A model generated the notes under the pieces. It worked only from the letters and a program-made list of their open reading frames with translations. It made no database searches and had not been told where the DNA came from. Made by a program: the position numbers and the translations under genes. From assembly GCF_030265065.1 (NCBI RefSeq), contig NC_080416.1, positions 28,604,501 to 28,668,500 on the forward strand: 64,000 nt of DNA, given 5' to 3'. Origin of the DNA: Corythoichthys intestinalis. Taxonomy: Eukaryota > Chordata > Actinopteri > Syngnathiformes > Syngnathidae. This document shows, piece after piece, positions 45,301 through 54,896 of the stretch (its first letter is position 1; every line of letters starts with the position of its first letter).

Positions 45301-48300
45301 GACCATTGACATTATAAACTCTCACTGAAGGCAATAAAACTATGAATGTGTGGCGAGCTAGGGAAGGATGCGGAGTATCAAACCACGGAGCTAATCCGCG
45401 TTGTTTTATTGACATTTAGGCTGCAAGAAATAGCAATGTCTGCCTGGCATGCGACCCGCGGAAGGTAACAGTTATTTCCAGCTGTTCCCTTCACAAAGTA
45501 CCCCCCCCAACCACACAACGTGCCAACATAATTTCCGCCGGTGAATTCTGTTATAACTTGCTACAAACGCACACGTGTGTATTGTGTACTTAGAAAAAAG
45601 GTGAAATAACTAAAAACGTGTGATATTCTAGTATCTTCAAAGTAGCCACCCTTTTCTCTGATTACTGTTTGGCACTCTTGCCATTCTCGCGATGAGCTTT
45701 CAGAGGGAGTCCCCTAAAATGGATTTTGACTTCACATGTATGCCATTCCGGCGATGAGAATTTATTGCTTTATCAATGGGGTTGGGACATTTGTGTTGCA
45801 TTGAATGAATTGCATTGGACGTGCTTTGATCAGTTTGAGTGGCAGCATCACTCATATTAGCTGAATATTGAACACACACTGCCTGATGAACTGACAGTAG
45901 AGGTGAATTATTAGCTTCCTCTGTGACTAGCGGTACGCCCAAAGGTTCGCCTCCCGCTGTAGCGACAGGAGCGGCTTGGGTGCTTAAGAGGGCGGCCAGA
46001 GTGTCTCGTCCGTCTCGCTTCATTGCGCGCATTTCACTCAATATCCGAGCAGGCTGAGGCTTCTTGTGCGGGAAAATAGTTGCAACAGCATTTGGTTTTA
46101 GTCTGCGCTTATATCTAGCCGCTCCGGTGAGATCTTTCATTAGTTGTCATCTACTAAAATCCTCAAACGCGGTAGGAGAAAAATGGCGACAACAAAGCCT
46201 TGGTTGTTTGGGAAGATTTGCTTGTCTACAGGCATTTTCCCAAACCTTTCTCCTCTTCTTGTCAACAGGAAATTTGTGGAGACTCGCATCACTCTCCTTG
46301 TTTCCATTTGACTCGAAATTGCATCCATAAGCAGCACATCGTGGCATTTTACTTCGCGAGTTAAGCCAGTAATACACAGTTGTTGTACACACGCTACACG
46401 ATTGGAAAAATATCATCTACGTCATCACTCCGCGCCCGCAGAACATGGCGCCAACTATCGGTCAAAATATGCACTAAATATTATAAAATATTTCCATTGA
46501 TTTAACATTTTATGTGTTTCTAACGACATATTTTAATACAAGAGAATAATTGTGATTTATTAGAGCCTACATGTCTTTAAAATCGAGGATCACTTGAAAC
46601 CTGTGTTGATTTCTCACACAAGACAATCCGCCTTGGGTTCTTTTACTGTGCTGTCATGTCGTCATATTTCGAGCATGTCGTCGGATGTAGAAACAAATGG
46701 CGTGTCAAATTTTACGTCAGATGTCGAAAAGATCGTGTGTCTAAGCGATCGTATGTCGAGGTACCACTGTACAGTAATAGTAGTAGTAATAGTAATAGCA
46801 GGTCATTCAAACTTATGGTAACAACAAACTAAATAACTTAAATAGTAAATATCAATTAGTAACTGTAACGGAAGAAATAATTAGCACAGAACATGAATTT
46901 TAACTCTTATTTGGATCTGTAGTGGTGCATTGCATGCTGAAGGGCATGAGGAATGGTACCAATATTTGTCTAACAACAGTGTTGACAGTAGCAGTTGTCT
47001 GTCTCTTGCAAGGAAAGTTAGTTTAAAGTTTTGTGGTGGTAAATTTACTCTATAGCGCTATCAAGTGGTTCTAAAGCCTGAAAGGCCAACAGTGTTGACA
47101 ATTTTATTGCTATTTGTTTAGGAAGATATTATGAATGCGCTCGTGTAACTATATGAACAAAATGAAACAAGTGCTATAAGAATCACATTAGAAATAATAG
47201 CTTTTTAGATTTTTTTGGAAAGTATTTCATTAGCCTTTACGTAATATTCTTTCATAGCCCGAAAGCCACAAAATGGGAGATGAAAGGCAATCGCCATTGC
47301 GTTCTGAAGCTGCTTTAGACTGCAGTCTGTACTGCATGTGCAACTGAAACAAAAATAAATACGTTTATAGTACAGGATTTTTTTTTTTTTAATATTGTAT
47401 CATGACGTATCATATCGCGACTTTGGCATATTGAGGTGAATCATATCATGAGTTTAAGTGCATCGTCCAATTCTTAATTACCGGTAACAGAAGCAGGTAT
47501 ACAATCACTGATTTAACTGTTGTTTTGTATTTTACATGTGTTTTCACGCCTCTCCACTCACTTCTGTGTACAGTACATTTAGGTTTCGCAGCAGGTGACT
47601 GTGCTGACCCAGGCTCTGGAATGTCGCCTCCGTCAGGCCAGTACAGTAGGAGAGCTTGAGGGTGTTCAATTGAGGGCAGAACTGCGACACCACCTGCCAG
47701 TAAAATGATTGCATCAACTGTTACATTAACAACAGGTAGTTTCATTAACAGAGTAACTTAACAGTTAAGTGGTTAGCGACCAGTGTTGTTTTTGGCAGCC
47801 CTTTTAATTTTCGTCTTAGTCTTACAGATGAAAATACCTGTTAGTCATATTTTAGTATTTCAAAATGTGTTCGTCTTCATCTATTAAAACTCAAGACAAA
47901 TTTCGTCTAGTTTTAGTTGACGCTTACTCAAAAATCTTTACACCCAAAAAGTTCAAAAGTTTAAGTCTAAAAATACCTAAAGATTTCCAACAATTTTGAA
48001 TGAACATTGACACAAGAAGGTGCTCTCTCTTCTGGTGATAATAATTCATTTCTCATTGTAGTCTACAACAGAGGTATCCAACGCCGGTCACTGCCCTCTA
48101 GTGGTATATTTAGCCGTTTTTGTGGGAATATGTGTTTGAACCATTTGTTAAGAGCATTGTAAAATAAATAAATAAATAAATAAAGTAAATACAAATTTTT
48201 AAAAAACCATTGCATTTTATAGCATTTAAGCTAGCGGACATTTGCTATGTAAGTTAGCCAATTGTTCTTTTGTCGTACTTACATCCTCATTTATTTGTTT

Positions 48301-50443
48301 TTTTTTTTTGTACTGTTTAAGGCACAGCTCAGGTATTTTATTTTTTTATGTTTCTTATCCGATTACTCGAACTAGTTCATCGATTAATCGACTACTAAAA
48401 TAATCGATAGCTGTAGCCCTAGATAATACACACTCAGTGGGGAAAAAAGTACATTATTTTCAATTAATTACCGGTATAGACCCTACCCACCGACGTCACA
48501 AAACCACGTGCTCGCTGTATGGTTCCGCCCACTTGTCCGTCATTTTGTCTCTGTACTAGCATTGGTTTCAATTGATCGAGGAATTTAAAATGCATTTCAT
48601 GGAAGACCCGGTGCTTTCTGATGCCGTAAACTCACTGGATGTGTTGCATAAAAGGCGTTATGTGGAAAAGCTTCGTTCTATACAGTCGCCAGATCCATAT
48701 TTGATGCCCAAATCGATGTTTTTCGACCCACTGTCTTCGCCCTGTTTGCCTTACATCTACTACGCTGATATTTACAATTATCTTGTCCACACAAAATCAG
48801 CCTATTCTCACGAAAATTTGAAAAACTTCAAGAGCTTGGAGGTTTATAAATACTTCGTTGCTGGTTGGGTGAAACAGGTCCTCGTCCACGAAAATTCGGC
48901 AGGAATCTATCTTGTGCTTGGAAAGGTGAGTTACGAAATTTTCAAATCTTTTGTTATTGCTAACATCCACTGTCAAGTCTAATGTATTTCATGTCGTTTG
49001 TCAATGGAGATAAGGCTTTTAATGTTTATATGGTTTAGCGATAGCACTCTCACTACATACATACGTGTATGTTGTTGGCGATTAGCCTAGCAATGATCTT
49101 AATTGTGGTTATTTGTCAGCCCAAAACCCTCTAAGTATATCTTAAATGCATCTTACCGGATATAAAATGACAACTACATAGTCTGTGGTGATTTTTTGGT
49201 GCCCAGTTTTCACGTCGAATAGCAGCCGTCCATTTCGCTCTCCTCTTTGGATCCCTCGGAATACGGTAAAACTTCAAGTCTCTCCTTCCATCTTCTCTGT
49301 TAGTGCAACCAACAATTTTATGTTATATTTGTGAGGACTCACGAGAAGAAGGAAATGCAGGGATGCGATGCGTGGTTGCATTTTTTGTGATCACATTTGT
49401 GACGATGCCTGTGCATAATGATAACAAATTAAAGCCTGTCTTTTGTAACAAATTCTCACAGTTAAACAAGACTGTAAGATGCATATTCAAGAAATATTTA
49501 TATCTTTTATATTTGCGTGTCAGTTCTATCAGTGGATTTGACATTCATTTTATTCTCTTCGAGTTGGCAGAAAAAAACGCAAGTCTTTTCAACGTTTAAA
49601 TAGTAAACATACTTTTATGATCATTATAAATGCATTTACACAAAGAAATAACACTGGAAAGGTTTGTTAAATATATTTCTCGTATGACAGCAAAGCGCCA
49701 CATTCTTTTACTGTACATTCAGCGAAGCCGACACAGGTTTCTGTATAGCATCTTAAAAATGTATTTACTTATTATATTATAGTTATTTAGATTATATATA
49801 TTATATATGGCAGAAAACACTCAAGTGACTTGAAGTTCCGCTCTGAGAATTTCAAAATTGTCAAAATTGTGTGATACATCATTGGAAAGCTTAAAATCTC
49901 AATTTTCTGGGGGAAGAAAAATTTTGAACAGGAGGGCATTTTTTGAAAAAAAAAAGATTTTTATACAGCAAAACCCTATCTGGCGTGAGAACACGCGAGA
50001 GCAGAATTACAGACGCCATGACTTTAACGAGATATTATCACATACTTACCTTGTTTCGATCCAAAAACTCCATGTAACATGTATCACTGAGTGTCAAGCC
50101 ACAGCTGTGAATGGCCACAGTTGGATTTTTGGGGGATTTTATGGGTGAAACATGGTAATATAACAAGGGTCGCAACGCAGAAATCGCAGACGTCAAGGAG
50201 TGGTCGAGATGTTCTTTTTCCTATATTTACCCTTTTAAATGTTTTTTTTCCAATTTTTCTTTGTTTGGATCGATTATCATCTAACATATCAGAGAAAATA
50301 CGACAGTAGCAAAAAAATACAATTAAGCCATAGTTATGAGTTAGATTATCTGTGAATTTTTACAGACGCCATTTTTTTCATTGTGATGTCATTTGTTTAA
50401 AAGTTTAAAATATGCGAGTGAATAATTTTTTAATTTTAAAGTC

Positions 50444-50474
<31 letters not shown>

Positions 50475-53400
50475 ACATCAATTAATGATTCAAAGCTAAA
50501 AATGACAGACATTTTGAATAATAAATATAATTAATTACCTTCGTTTTATGGCTGGGTTGAAACAAAAGCGGTTGCGCGACGTCTGTAAACGGGGGTTTCC
50601 AGGATAAAATGAACAAATTAAAAATAGTTCGGGGGCTTAATGCGCAATGAATCTGCTATGGCAGCATATAGACATATTGTTCTATCAAACACAACAGCTG
50701 TTTTGGCTTTAAATACAGCAGTTTCTTTTAAAGAGGAGTGCAAGAGCAGTAACTGCTTTTTCAGTCTTGTCTGTGTTTTCCGCCATATAGACCCTACTCA
50801 CATGACGTCACAACCACGCCCCCGCGCCATATTGTCCGTCAACTCGTCACTGTTGATGCATTACCGCTACGTAAATTCCTCCTATTATGGCGTGTTTTTC
50901 CGCTCGTTAACATTATTAATCAAAATGGTGAAGGTGTGTGTGGTGGTCGGTTGCAATAACAGAGAAGATAGACGGAGAGGGTTTTGGGCTGACAACCACA
51001 ATTAAGATCATTGCTAGGCTAATCGCCGACAACATACACTCAGACGTTGTGAATGAACTACCTGAAAATATATAATTATAAGGGGGTAATGAGACAGTTG
51101 TCATACAATTAATTTACAATTACACTATTGAGGTCAAAAGCCAAAAAATAAATTCAACTAGGGAAAATCTGGAGTAGTGCTATCGCACTTCATATTTATT
51201 ACATATTATATATGTATGTAGTGAGAGTGCTATCGCTAAACCATATAAACATTAAAAGCCCTAGCTCCATTGACAAATGACATGAAATACATTAGACGTG
51301 ACAGTGGATGTTAGCAAGAACAAAAGATTTTGAATTGAAAATTTCATAACTCACCTTCCCGAGCACAAGATAGATTCCGGGCGAATTTTCGTGGACAAGG
51401 ACCTGTTTCACCCAACCAGCAAAGAAGTATTTATAAGCCTCCAAGCTCTTAAAGTTTTTCAAACTTTCGTGAGAATAGGCTGATTTTGTGTGGACAAGAT
51501 AGTTGTAAATATCAGGGTAGCAGATGTCAGGCAGCGATGGCGAAGACAGCTGGTCGAAAAACATCGATTTAGGCATCAAATATGGATCTGGCGAATGGAT
51601 AAACTGAAGCTTTTCCACATAACGCCTTTTATGCAAGACATCCAATGAGTTTACAGCGTCAGATAACACCGGGGCTTCCATGAATTGCTCTATAAATTGC
51701 ACGACTAATTGAAACCATTGAGAATAGGGCTAAAAAATGACGGCCAATATGGCGGCCGGATACAGCGACACGTCATTTTGTGACGTAGGTGAGTAGGGTC
51801 TATATATAGTGTATAATCATTTATATTTATTATTTATTTATTCAAAAACTATTTATTTAGTTTATTTATTTGTAGTTGTTTTATTAAAAAATGTGTATTT
51901 TTTTCTACTTGATCGTGAGGGCCTGACTTCGGCGGGTTACATTAGAGACATCCGCCTCTGTCAATTGGCACAGGTAATGAATTCCCTCAGCTGAAATTCT
52001 ATATCTTTCATGGAAAACATCGTCTGGGTACGCGGTCTCTAAATACTGGTGCCCTCCGAAGAGAGCCCCTCACAATCCGCGCGCCATTGTCGTACCCGGC
52101 AATGGCGGTACGGCTGTCATTGTCAAGAGGACACGTCCGCGGAGGAGTGCTGTTTAAATAGAGCCTGGTTCATTGGAATTCTGGGGTTAAGCAAGAGCTA
52201 ACTCTGAGACGACCAGGTTTGACGTGTGGCGTGTGTTGCCATGGCAACACTCCCCGGTTCCAACATATCCACCTTTCGTAGTCCCGGTTAGCTGGGAAGA
52301 TAGGCTGCACGTGATGAGGTTACTCTCGAAGTTACTCTGCTAAGCCAGAAAACCGGCTTCATAGTACAGACCATAGGAGTGCCGCCTAGCTTGAAGTACA
52401 TCCTAAACATGAGTGACACGACCCAAACACTGCAACGATGCAGGCTGACCTACTACATGTACAAAAAGAAAATGTCACGCATTGTGAACATATGACAGAA
52501 ACTATGTGGCATAAAACTGGTATTTGTTTCGTTGTGTTTTAGTCTCCCAAGACACGTTTTTAGCTCGTGTTCATCACATAATCATCATGAAAAAAATTAT
52601 TAAATATTGTCGTGATCATCGCTGATGAAAACAATGTCAACGACTGCTGTGAAGAGCCAAAAAAAAAAAAAAGAGTAATTGACGCCCTACCCCAGATTTT
52701 GTAATGAGAATGTGTAAGGAACCACTTTTGTAAACTTGTTGACTTACATCCACTGCGTAGTCCACATTTGTTTTCCAGTGATGGAGGGAGAAATCGCGCA
52801 ACTGGGAAAATCTAAAAATAAATGAATGATGTACTCATACAATAAACTGTTATAAAACAACTGATCATAATCCCAACAAGTTACAGACCTGTTCTGTGCC
52901 AGCCAGTTGATTGTGTCTTTAATTCGATTCTGCGTTGCTGGCAGCTGACTTTTGGCTGGTGCAATCAAGCAGTGACCGACAGAGACTCTCCGCCATAGGG
53001 AAGGAGTGGCGGCAGCGGCATTCCACAAGCGGCACACTCTTGCCATCCTAGCCAAGAACAGCAGAAATAGACAGTGTTATAAACGTTGTTTTTCTTTTTT
53101 TGTTTTGTTTCGGCAGGGTCATTGTAAATCATCTAATTTTTTTAAGAGCAGGATAAAAACAAAGACAAAGGAACTATACAGTTTGTCACTTTTTTACTCG
53201 CAACCTCTGGCCTACAGCGTAACTGTGCATGGCGCGGTGCTTGTCAAGCACGAACATACCTGTAAAGCAACGAACGTTTGGTCCATCAAATCAGCACCAG
53301 AAACAAAAAAAATGCTAGATAGACATGAGTGGGTCCGAAAAGTATTTTTGCCAAGCGGAAACTGGATGGAGGCTCGGCGAAACAGTGCTGCTGCCGTGGG

Positions 53401-54405
53401 GGACGTGCACAGGTGTGTGTTTGCTGTCTATTGAAGGTAAGAAAAAGACTCTGTGTACTAATCAGGGGATTGGTGGAGCATGCATTGAGTAGAAAAGTAT
53501 TTCAAATTAACTCAAAAAATTCTTCATAGTCCCTTTAATGTTGAATTAAGGTTTACTGTAGCTTTTATTTTTTCTTTATCTTATTTTATATTAAGACATC
53601 CACTTTGAAGTGTGTTAGATCTTTATATAAAAACTAATAAATAGTAGTTGTAGAGCTCCTTTACAGAAGATCAAAGACACTTTATAGTTGAAACAAAGCA
53701 AACTACATTAGCAGATTAAAACAATAGATACAATAAGAATTATACTTTAAAAACCAATTTAAAAAGGTGTGTTTATCTGTCATGTTATTTCCACTCTGTT
53801 TCATTTTTGTGGAATGCCATGTTATTGCAAATAATTCAATCTTAAAAAGCATATTTTAATTGAAAAAAATTGGTATACCTGCAGAGAAAAGGCACGGCAC
53901 CATCTTGCAAAACCACCATTTTAAAAATATTGACCAGAATCTCCTCGGGAAGATTTTGCCCCCATCTGTGGTCGTTTGGTTCCGTTGACACAAATGAAGG
54001 TGTTAGCAACTCCTGCTCTTTTTGCTTGACAGCTGATGTACGAATAGTAGGTTTGCGCTTCTTCACGGAAGTACTTCTTTTCCCAGTTCCTTTTGTAGTA
54101 ACCTTTTTCGTGCCTCTCTTTTTCTTCTTGGGGACCCAGTCGGAGCCGTCGTATCCTGAAGTGCTGTGGGGTATGACGAGCAGCATGTCTTCTCCCTCGT
54201 GAACTGTGTAGTTGACACTGTTAACGCGGGCCTTTTTCACCTTTCGGGTTTTAGGCTTAGTGGTTTTCCTCTTCAGCGAGGTGTTTTGGGATTTTGGTTG
54301 ATCGTCTCGCTGACTGGATGTGCAAGCCAGAGCATCTTTACCAGCCACATCAAAGGATGCCATCATCAAAATGCTTTGTTGTTGATATGTTAGAGCACCG
54401 GTCAT
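39379..54405 (-). CDS. fbxl6: F-box and leucine-rich repeat protein 6
   Basis: FBXL proteins are substrate receptors of SCF (SKP1-CUL1-F-box) ubiquitin ligases. Nine coding exons join with matching phases: 54,405-53,879; 53,047-52,889; 52,811-52,748; 47,693-47,562; 43,202-43,101; 43,032-42,922; 42,847-42,610; 39,968-39,725; 39,508-39,379. The sum is 1,707 bases, or 568 residues, close to the roughly 540 of the human protein. The N-terminus is Lys/Arg-rich (nuclear-localisation-like, ~44-62 and ~100-125). The F-box follows at ~147-195 (NLPEEILVNIFKMVV, then RVCRLWNAAAATPSLWRRV across the first junction). The leucine-rich repeats follow, including CPQLNTLKLSYCTGLTE, CPNLELLEIN and HLRVLDLRGCSAVTSA. 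The C-terminal LECLFWGQHF, LRQLDLANQLFSE and SLNLSGTRITPAALR closely resemble human FBXL6. The ATG is 7 bases after an acceptor, so a noncoding exon precedes it. Large introns are full of transposons. Confidence 0.93.
39969..40742. other. fbxl6 intron 8 (part), no feature
   Basis: AT-rich intron sequence. A short TA array lies at 40,198-40,212. Nothing else recognised. Confidence 0.5.
40743..42483. mobile_element. TTAA-flanked element, copy B
   Basis: A unit of about 1.74 kb has inverted ends TTAAAGTGCCTATGACGGC and TTAAAGTGCGCACGACAGG (right end read on the minus strand), with TTAA at both borders. It aligns in reverse with copy A (13,744-15,520). A possible first exon on the plus strand at 40,969-41,173 (CGFSWFCGLICLFFASHQPN, ending at a GTGAGT donor) has a decayed counterpart in copy A. 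No transposase core is present. TTAA targets are used by piggyBac and Kolobok elements; which applies is open. It lies in fbxl6 intron 8. Confidence 0.7.
41281..41315. repeat. C-rich (CAC)n microsatellite
   Basis: CCCCCCC followed by seven CAC/ACC units, inside copy B of the TTAA-type element. Confidence 0.85.
43391..43862. mobile_element. hAT-type MITE with perfect 8-bp duplication
   Basis: A 472-bp unit has the ends TGGGGATCAGCAACC and GGGTTGCCGACCCCTG and is flanked by the direct repeat GCCTAGAT (43,383-43,390 and 43,863-43,870). The ends belong to the 'caggggtcggcaacc' hAT group. Non-coding; in fbxl6 intron 4. Confidence 0.9.
44890..45174 (+). CDS. P2X7 cytoplasmic-tail-like exon in the transposon unit
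   Basis: The frame contains SVRPFQFEPERKSEEQD, an acidic stretch, then NFWCTCGKCISMTTERESYV. The WCxCGxC motif with a following (M/P)TE(R/K)ES resembles the Cys-rich C-terminal 'ballast' region of P2X7 receptors and many fish proteins named 'P2X purinoceptor 7-like' that lack the channel. The exon ends at a clean donor (TTCAAG|GTGAGT). No transmembrane segment is present, so it is not a receptor. The last Cys residues of the usual motif are replaced by YVVEN. Translation start is uncertain (the first ATG of the frame is used). Confidence 0.55.
45700..46347 (-). pseudogene. THAP-domain protein of the transposon unit, one in-frame stop
   Basis: The minus-strand frame starts MPRCAAYGCNFESNGNK and shows a C2CH THAP finger: C-x4-C at the start, a Trp in RRKVWENACRQ, C-x2-H in LCCRHFSPTAFEDF, and the closing RRLKPNAVATIF. 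It continues for about 120 residues without known domains. A TGA at 46,147-46,149 interrupts the finger between FEDFSR and QLMKDLTG in the same frame. CGA to TGA would be a plain CpG transition. No splice site explains it away. Confidence 0.7.
46839..47561. other. fbxl6 intron 4 (distal part), no feature
   Basis: AT-rich intron with no recognisable element apart from the T run near 47,380-47,391. Confidence 0.45.
47775..48425. repeat. Two dispersed repeat fragments in fbxl6 intron 3
   Basis: 47,790-47,990 has the 'attttcgtcttagtctt' and 'cgtctagttttagttgacg' motif of a common fish repeat. 48,060-48,425 is an inverted, shorter copy of the repeat at 62,437-63,252, ending 'aatcgatagctgtagccct'. 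Confidence 0.6.
48572..48925 (+). pseudogene. N-terminal exon of a YqaJ-associated transposon protein
   Basis: The exon reads EDPVLSDAVNSLDVLHKRRY, SPDPYLMPKSMFFDP, YYADIYNYLVHTKSAYSHEN, then NFKSLEVYKYFVAGWVKQV and ends ...YLVLGK at an AAG|GTGAGT donor. The 'PDIYNYLV...K.LEAYK.F..GWV..VL' pattern is the N-terminal part of fish and invertebrate proteins with a SWIM zinc finger and YqaJ exonuclease-like domain. Those later domains are not in this copy. Start chosen at the ATG after the terminal repeat. Confidence 0.68.
49160..49320 (-). pseudogene. THAP finger exon of the ISL2EU-type element
   Basis: On the minus strand the frame reads IVGCTNREDGRRDLKFYRIP, DPKRRAKWTAAIRRENWAP, then NHHRLCSCHFISG followed by a GTAAGA donor. 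This is the body of a C2CH THAP finger: second Cys, conserved Trp, and C-x2-H in LCSCHF. The initiating Met and first Cys are lost where the copy is truncated; copy 2 still shows them as MVKVCVVVGCNNRED. Confidence 0.72.
49321..49856. other. fbxl6 intron 3 (part), no feature recognised
   Basis: AT-rich, with a 98-codon plus-strand frame (49,303-49,599) partly overlapping the element and showing no domain. Confidence 0.4.
49862..50787. mobile_element. Dispersed non-coding repeat, copy 2
   Basis: It matches 8,594-9,300 and includes about 200 bases absent there. Its right part is interrupted at 'ttccgccata' by the ISL2EU-type copy 2. Class unknown. Confidence 0.72.
50786..51804. mobile_element. 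ISL2EU-type transposon, internally deleted, copy 2
   Basis: Both terminal repeats are present: TATAGACCCTACTCACATGAC on the left and the inverted GTAGGTGAGTAGGGTCTATA on the right. Plus strand near the left end: MVKVCVVVGCNNREDRRRG (50,924 on), the start of the THAP exon, cut short by a deletion that joins it to intron sequence. Minus strand from the right end: the YqaJ-associated first exon (51,702-51,352). The length of about 1.0 kb and the loss of both gene bodies make it non-autonomous. It inserted into the dispersed repeat copy 2. Confidence 0.8.
51352..51702 (-). pseudogene. N-terminal exon of the YqaJ-associated protein, copy 2
   Basis: It reads MEAPVLSDAVNSLDVLHKRR, SPDPYLMPKSMFFDQ, CYPDIYNYLVHTKSAYSHES and KSLEAYKYFFAGWVKQVLVH, ending ...YLVLGK at an AAG|GTGAGT donor. 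It closely matches the 48,572 copy but on the other strand. The exon is open throughout; the downstream exons are missing. Confidence 0.68.
51805..52747. other. fbxl6 intron 3 (part) with repeat pieces
   Basis: 52,150-52,380 carries 'gcctggttcattggaattct' and an inverted relative 'aaaccggcttcatagtacag', the theme of a common fish MITE. The rest shows no feature. Confidence 0.45.
53048..53878. other. fbxl6 intron 1 between coding exons, no feature
   Basis: Contains a 142-codon plus-strand frame (53,006-53,434) that begins opposite fbxl6 exon 2. It has no domain and is judged chance. Confidence 0.5.
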
Positions 54406-54896
54406 AAATAATCTGAAAAATAGACATAAGGGGAATATATTACTGGGTTTGTGAGCCTTACTTAAAACATTTACAGTGAATAGGTAATAAATCCAAGACT
54501 CTTACTACTACTACTATTTTAGCTAAGAAATATTAGTGGAATATAACCAATTTTCGGTTGTTGAACATTTGATCCGCACAATAACTTCCTCGTTTGACTA
54601 GTGCAGTACTTCTCTAAGAGTGGGGCACGAGCCCGGGGGGGCGCATGTGACCTCGCATAACATATTTTTTTTGACGCATTAGAATAATGTTTAATTGCAC
54701 ATCCACTCAGTGGGTGGCAGTGACACTTTCATTTTCAGAGTGGGCACAGTACTTTTGCATTAAACAAGAGCACACAGCAAAGAGCAGGTTAAATGAAGTC
54801 TTCCGAAAGCTTAGACGAAGAAATACAGTATGACAAAGGGTGTCTAGCGTTTGGTTTCACTTTTAATACAGTGGGAGATGAGGAAAGACTGGTATA

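Larger units (their letters stand above)
44051..46769. mobile_element. TA-flanked two-gene transposon unit (P2X7-like + THAP)
   Basis: The ends CAGTGGTACCTATACATAC and the inverted GTATGTCGAGGTACCACTG are bounded by TA (44,049-44,050; 46,770-46,771). The 2.7-kb unit carries two genes pointing inward: a P2X7-tail-like exon on the plus strand (44,890-45,174) and a THAP-domain frame on the minus strand (46,347-45,700). Each starts nearer one end. The 46,473-46,600 part recurs at 18,698-18,830. I do not recognise the superfamily; no DDE core is visible, so it is probably a shortened derivative. It lies in fbxl6 intron 4. Confidence 0.65.
48476..49320. mobile_element. ISL2EU-type transposon, internally deleted, copy 1
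   Basis: The left end TATAGACCCTACCCAC matches both ends of copy 2 (50,786-51,804). Just inside it, on the plus strand, is the first exon of a YqaJ-associated protein (48,572-48,925). Facing it on the minus strand is a THAP-domain exon (about 49,320-49,160). Each exon ends in its own splice donor, and the two introns run into each other, so the middle of the element is lost. The right terminal repeat and the first THAP codons are missing. THAP transposase plus YqaJ-like second protein is the gene set I associate with ISL2EU (PIF-related) elements. Confidence 0.72.

Noticed and set aside
53006-53434. Plus-strand 142-codon frame
   Set aside because: It lies opposite fbxl6 exon 2 and an intron, with no domain.
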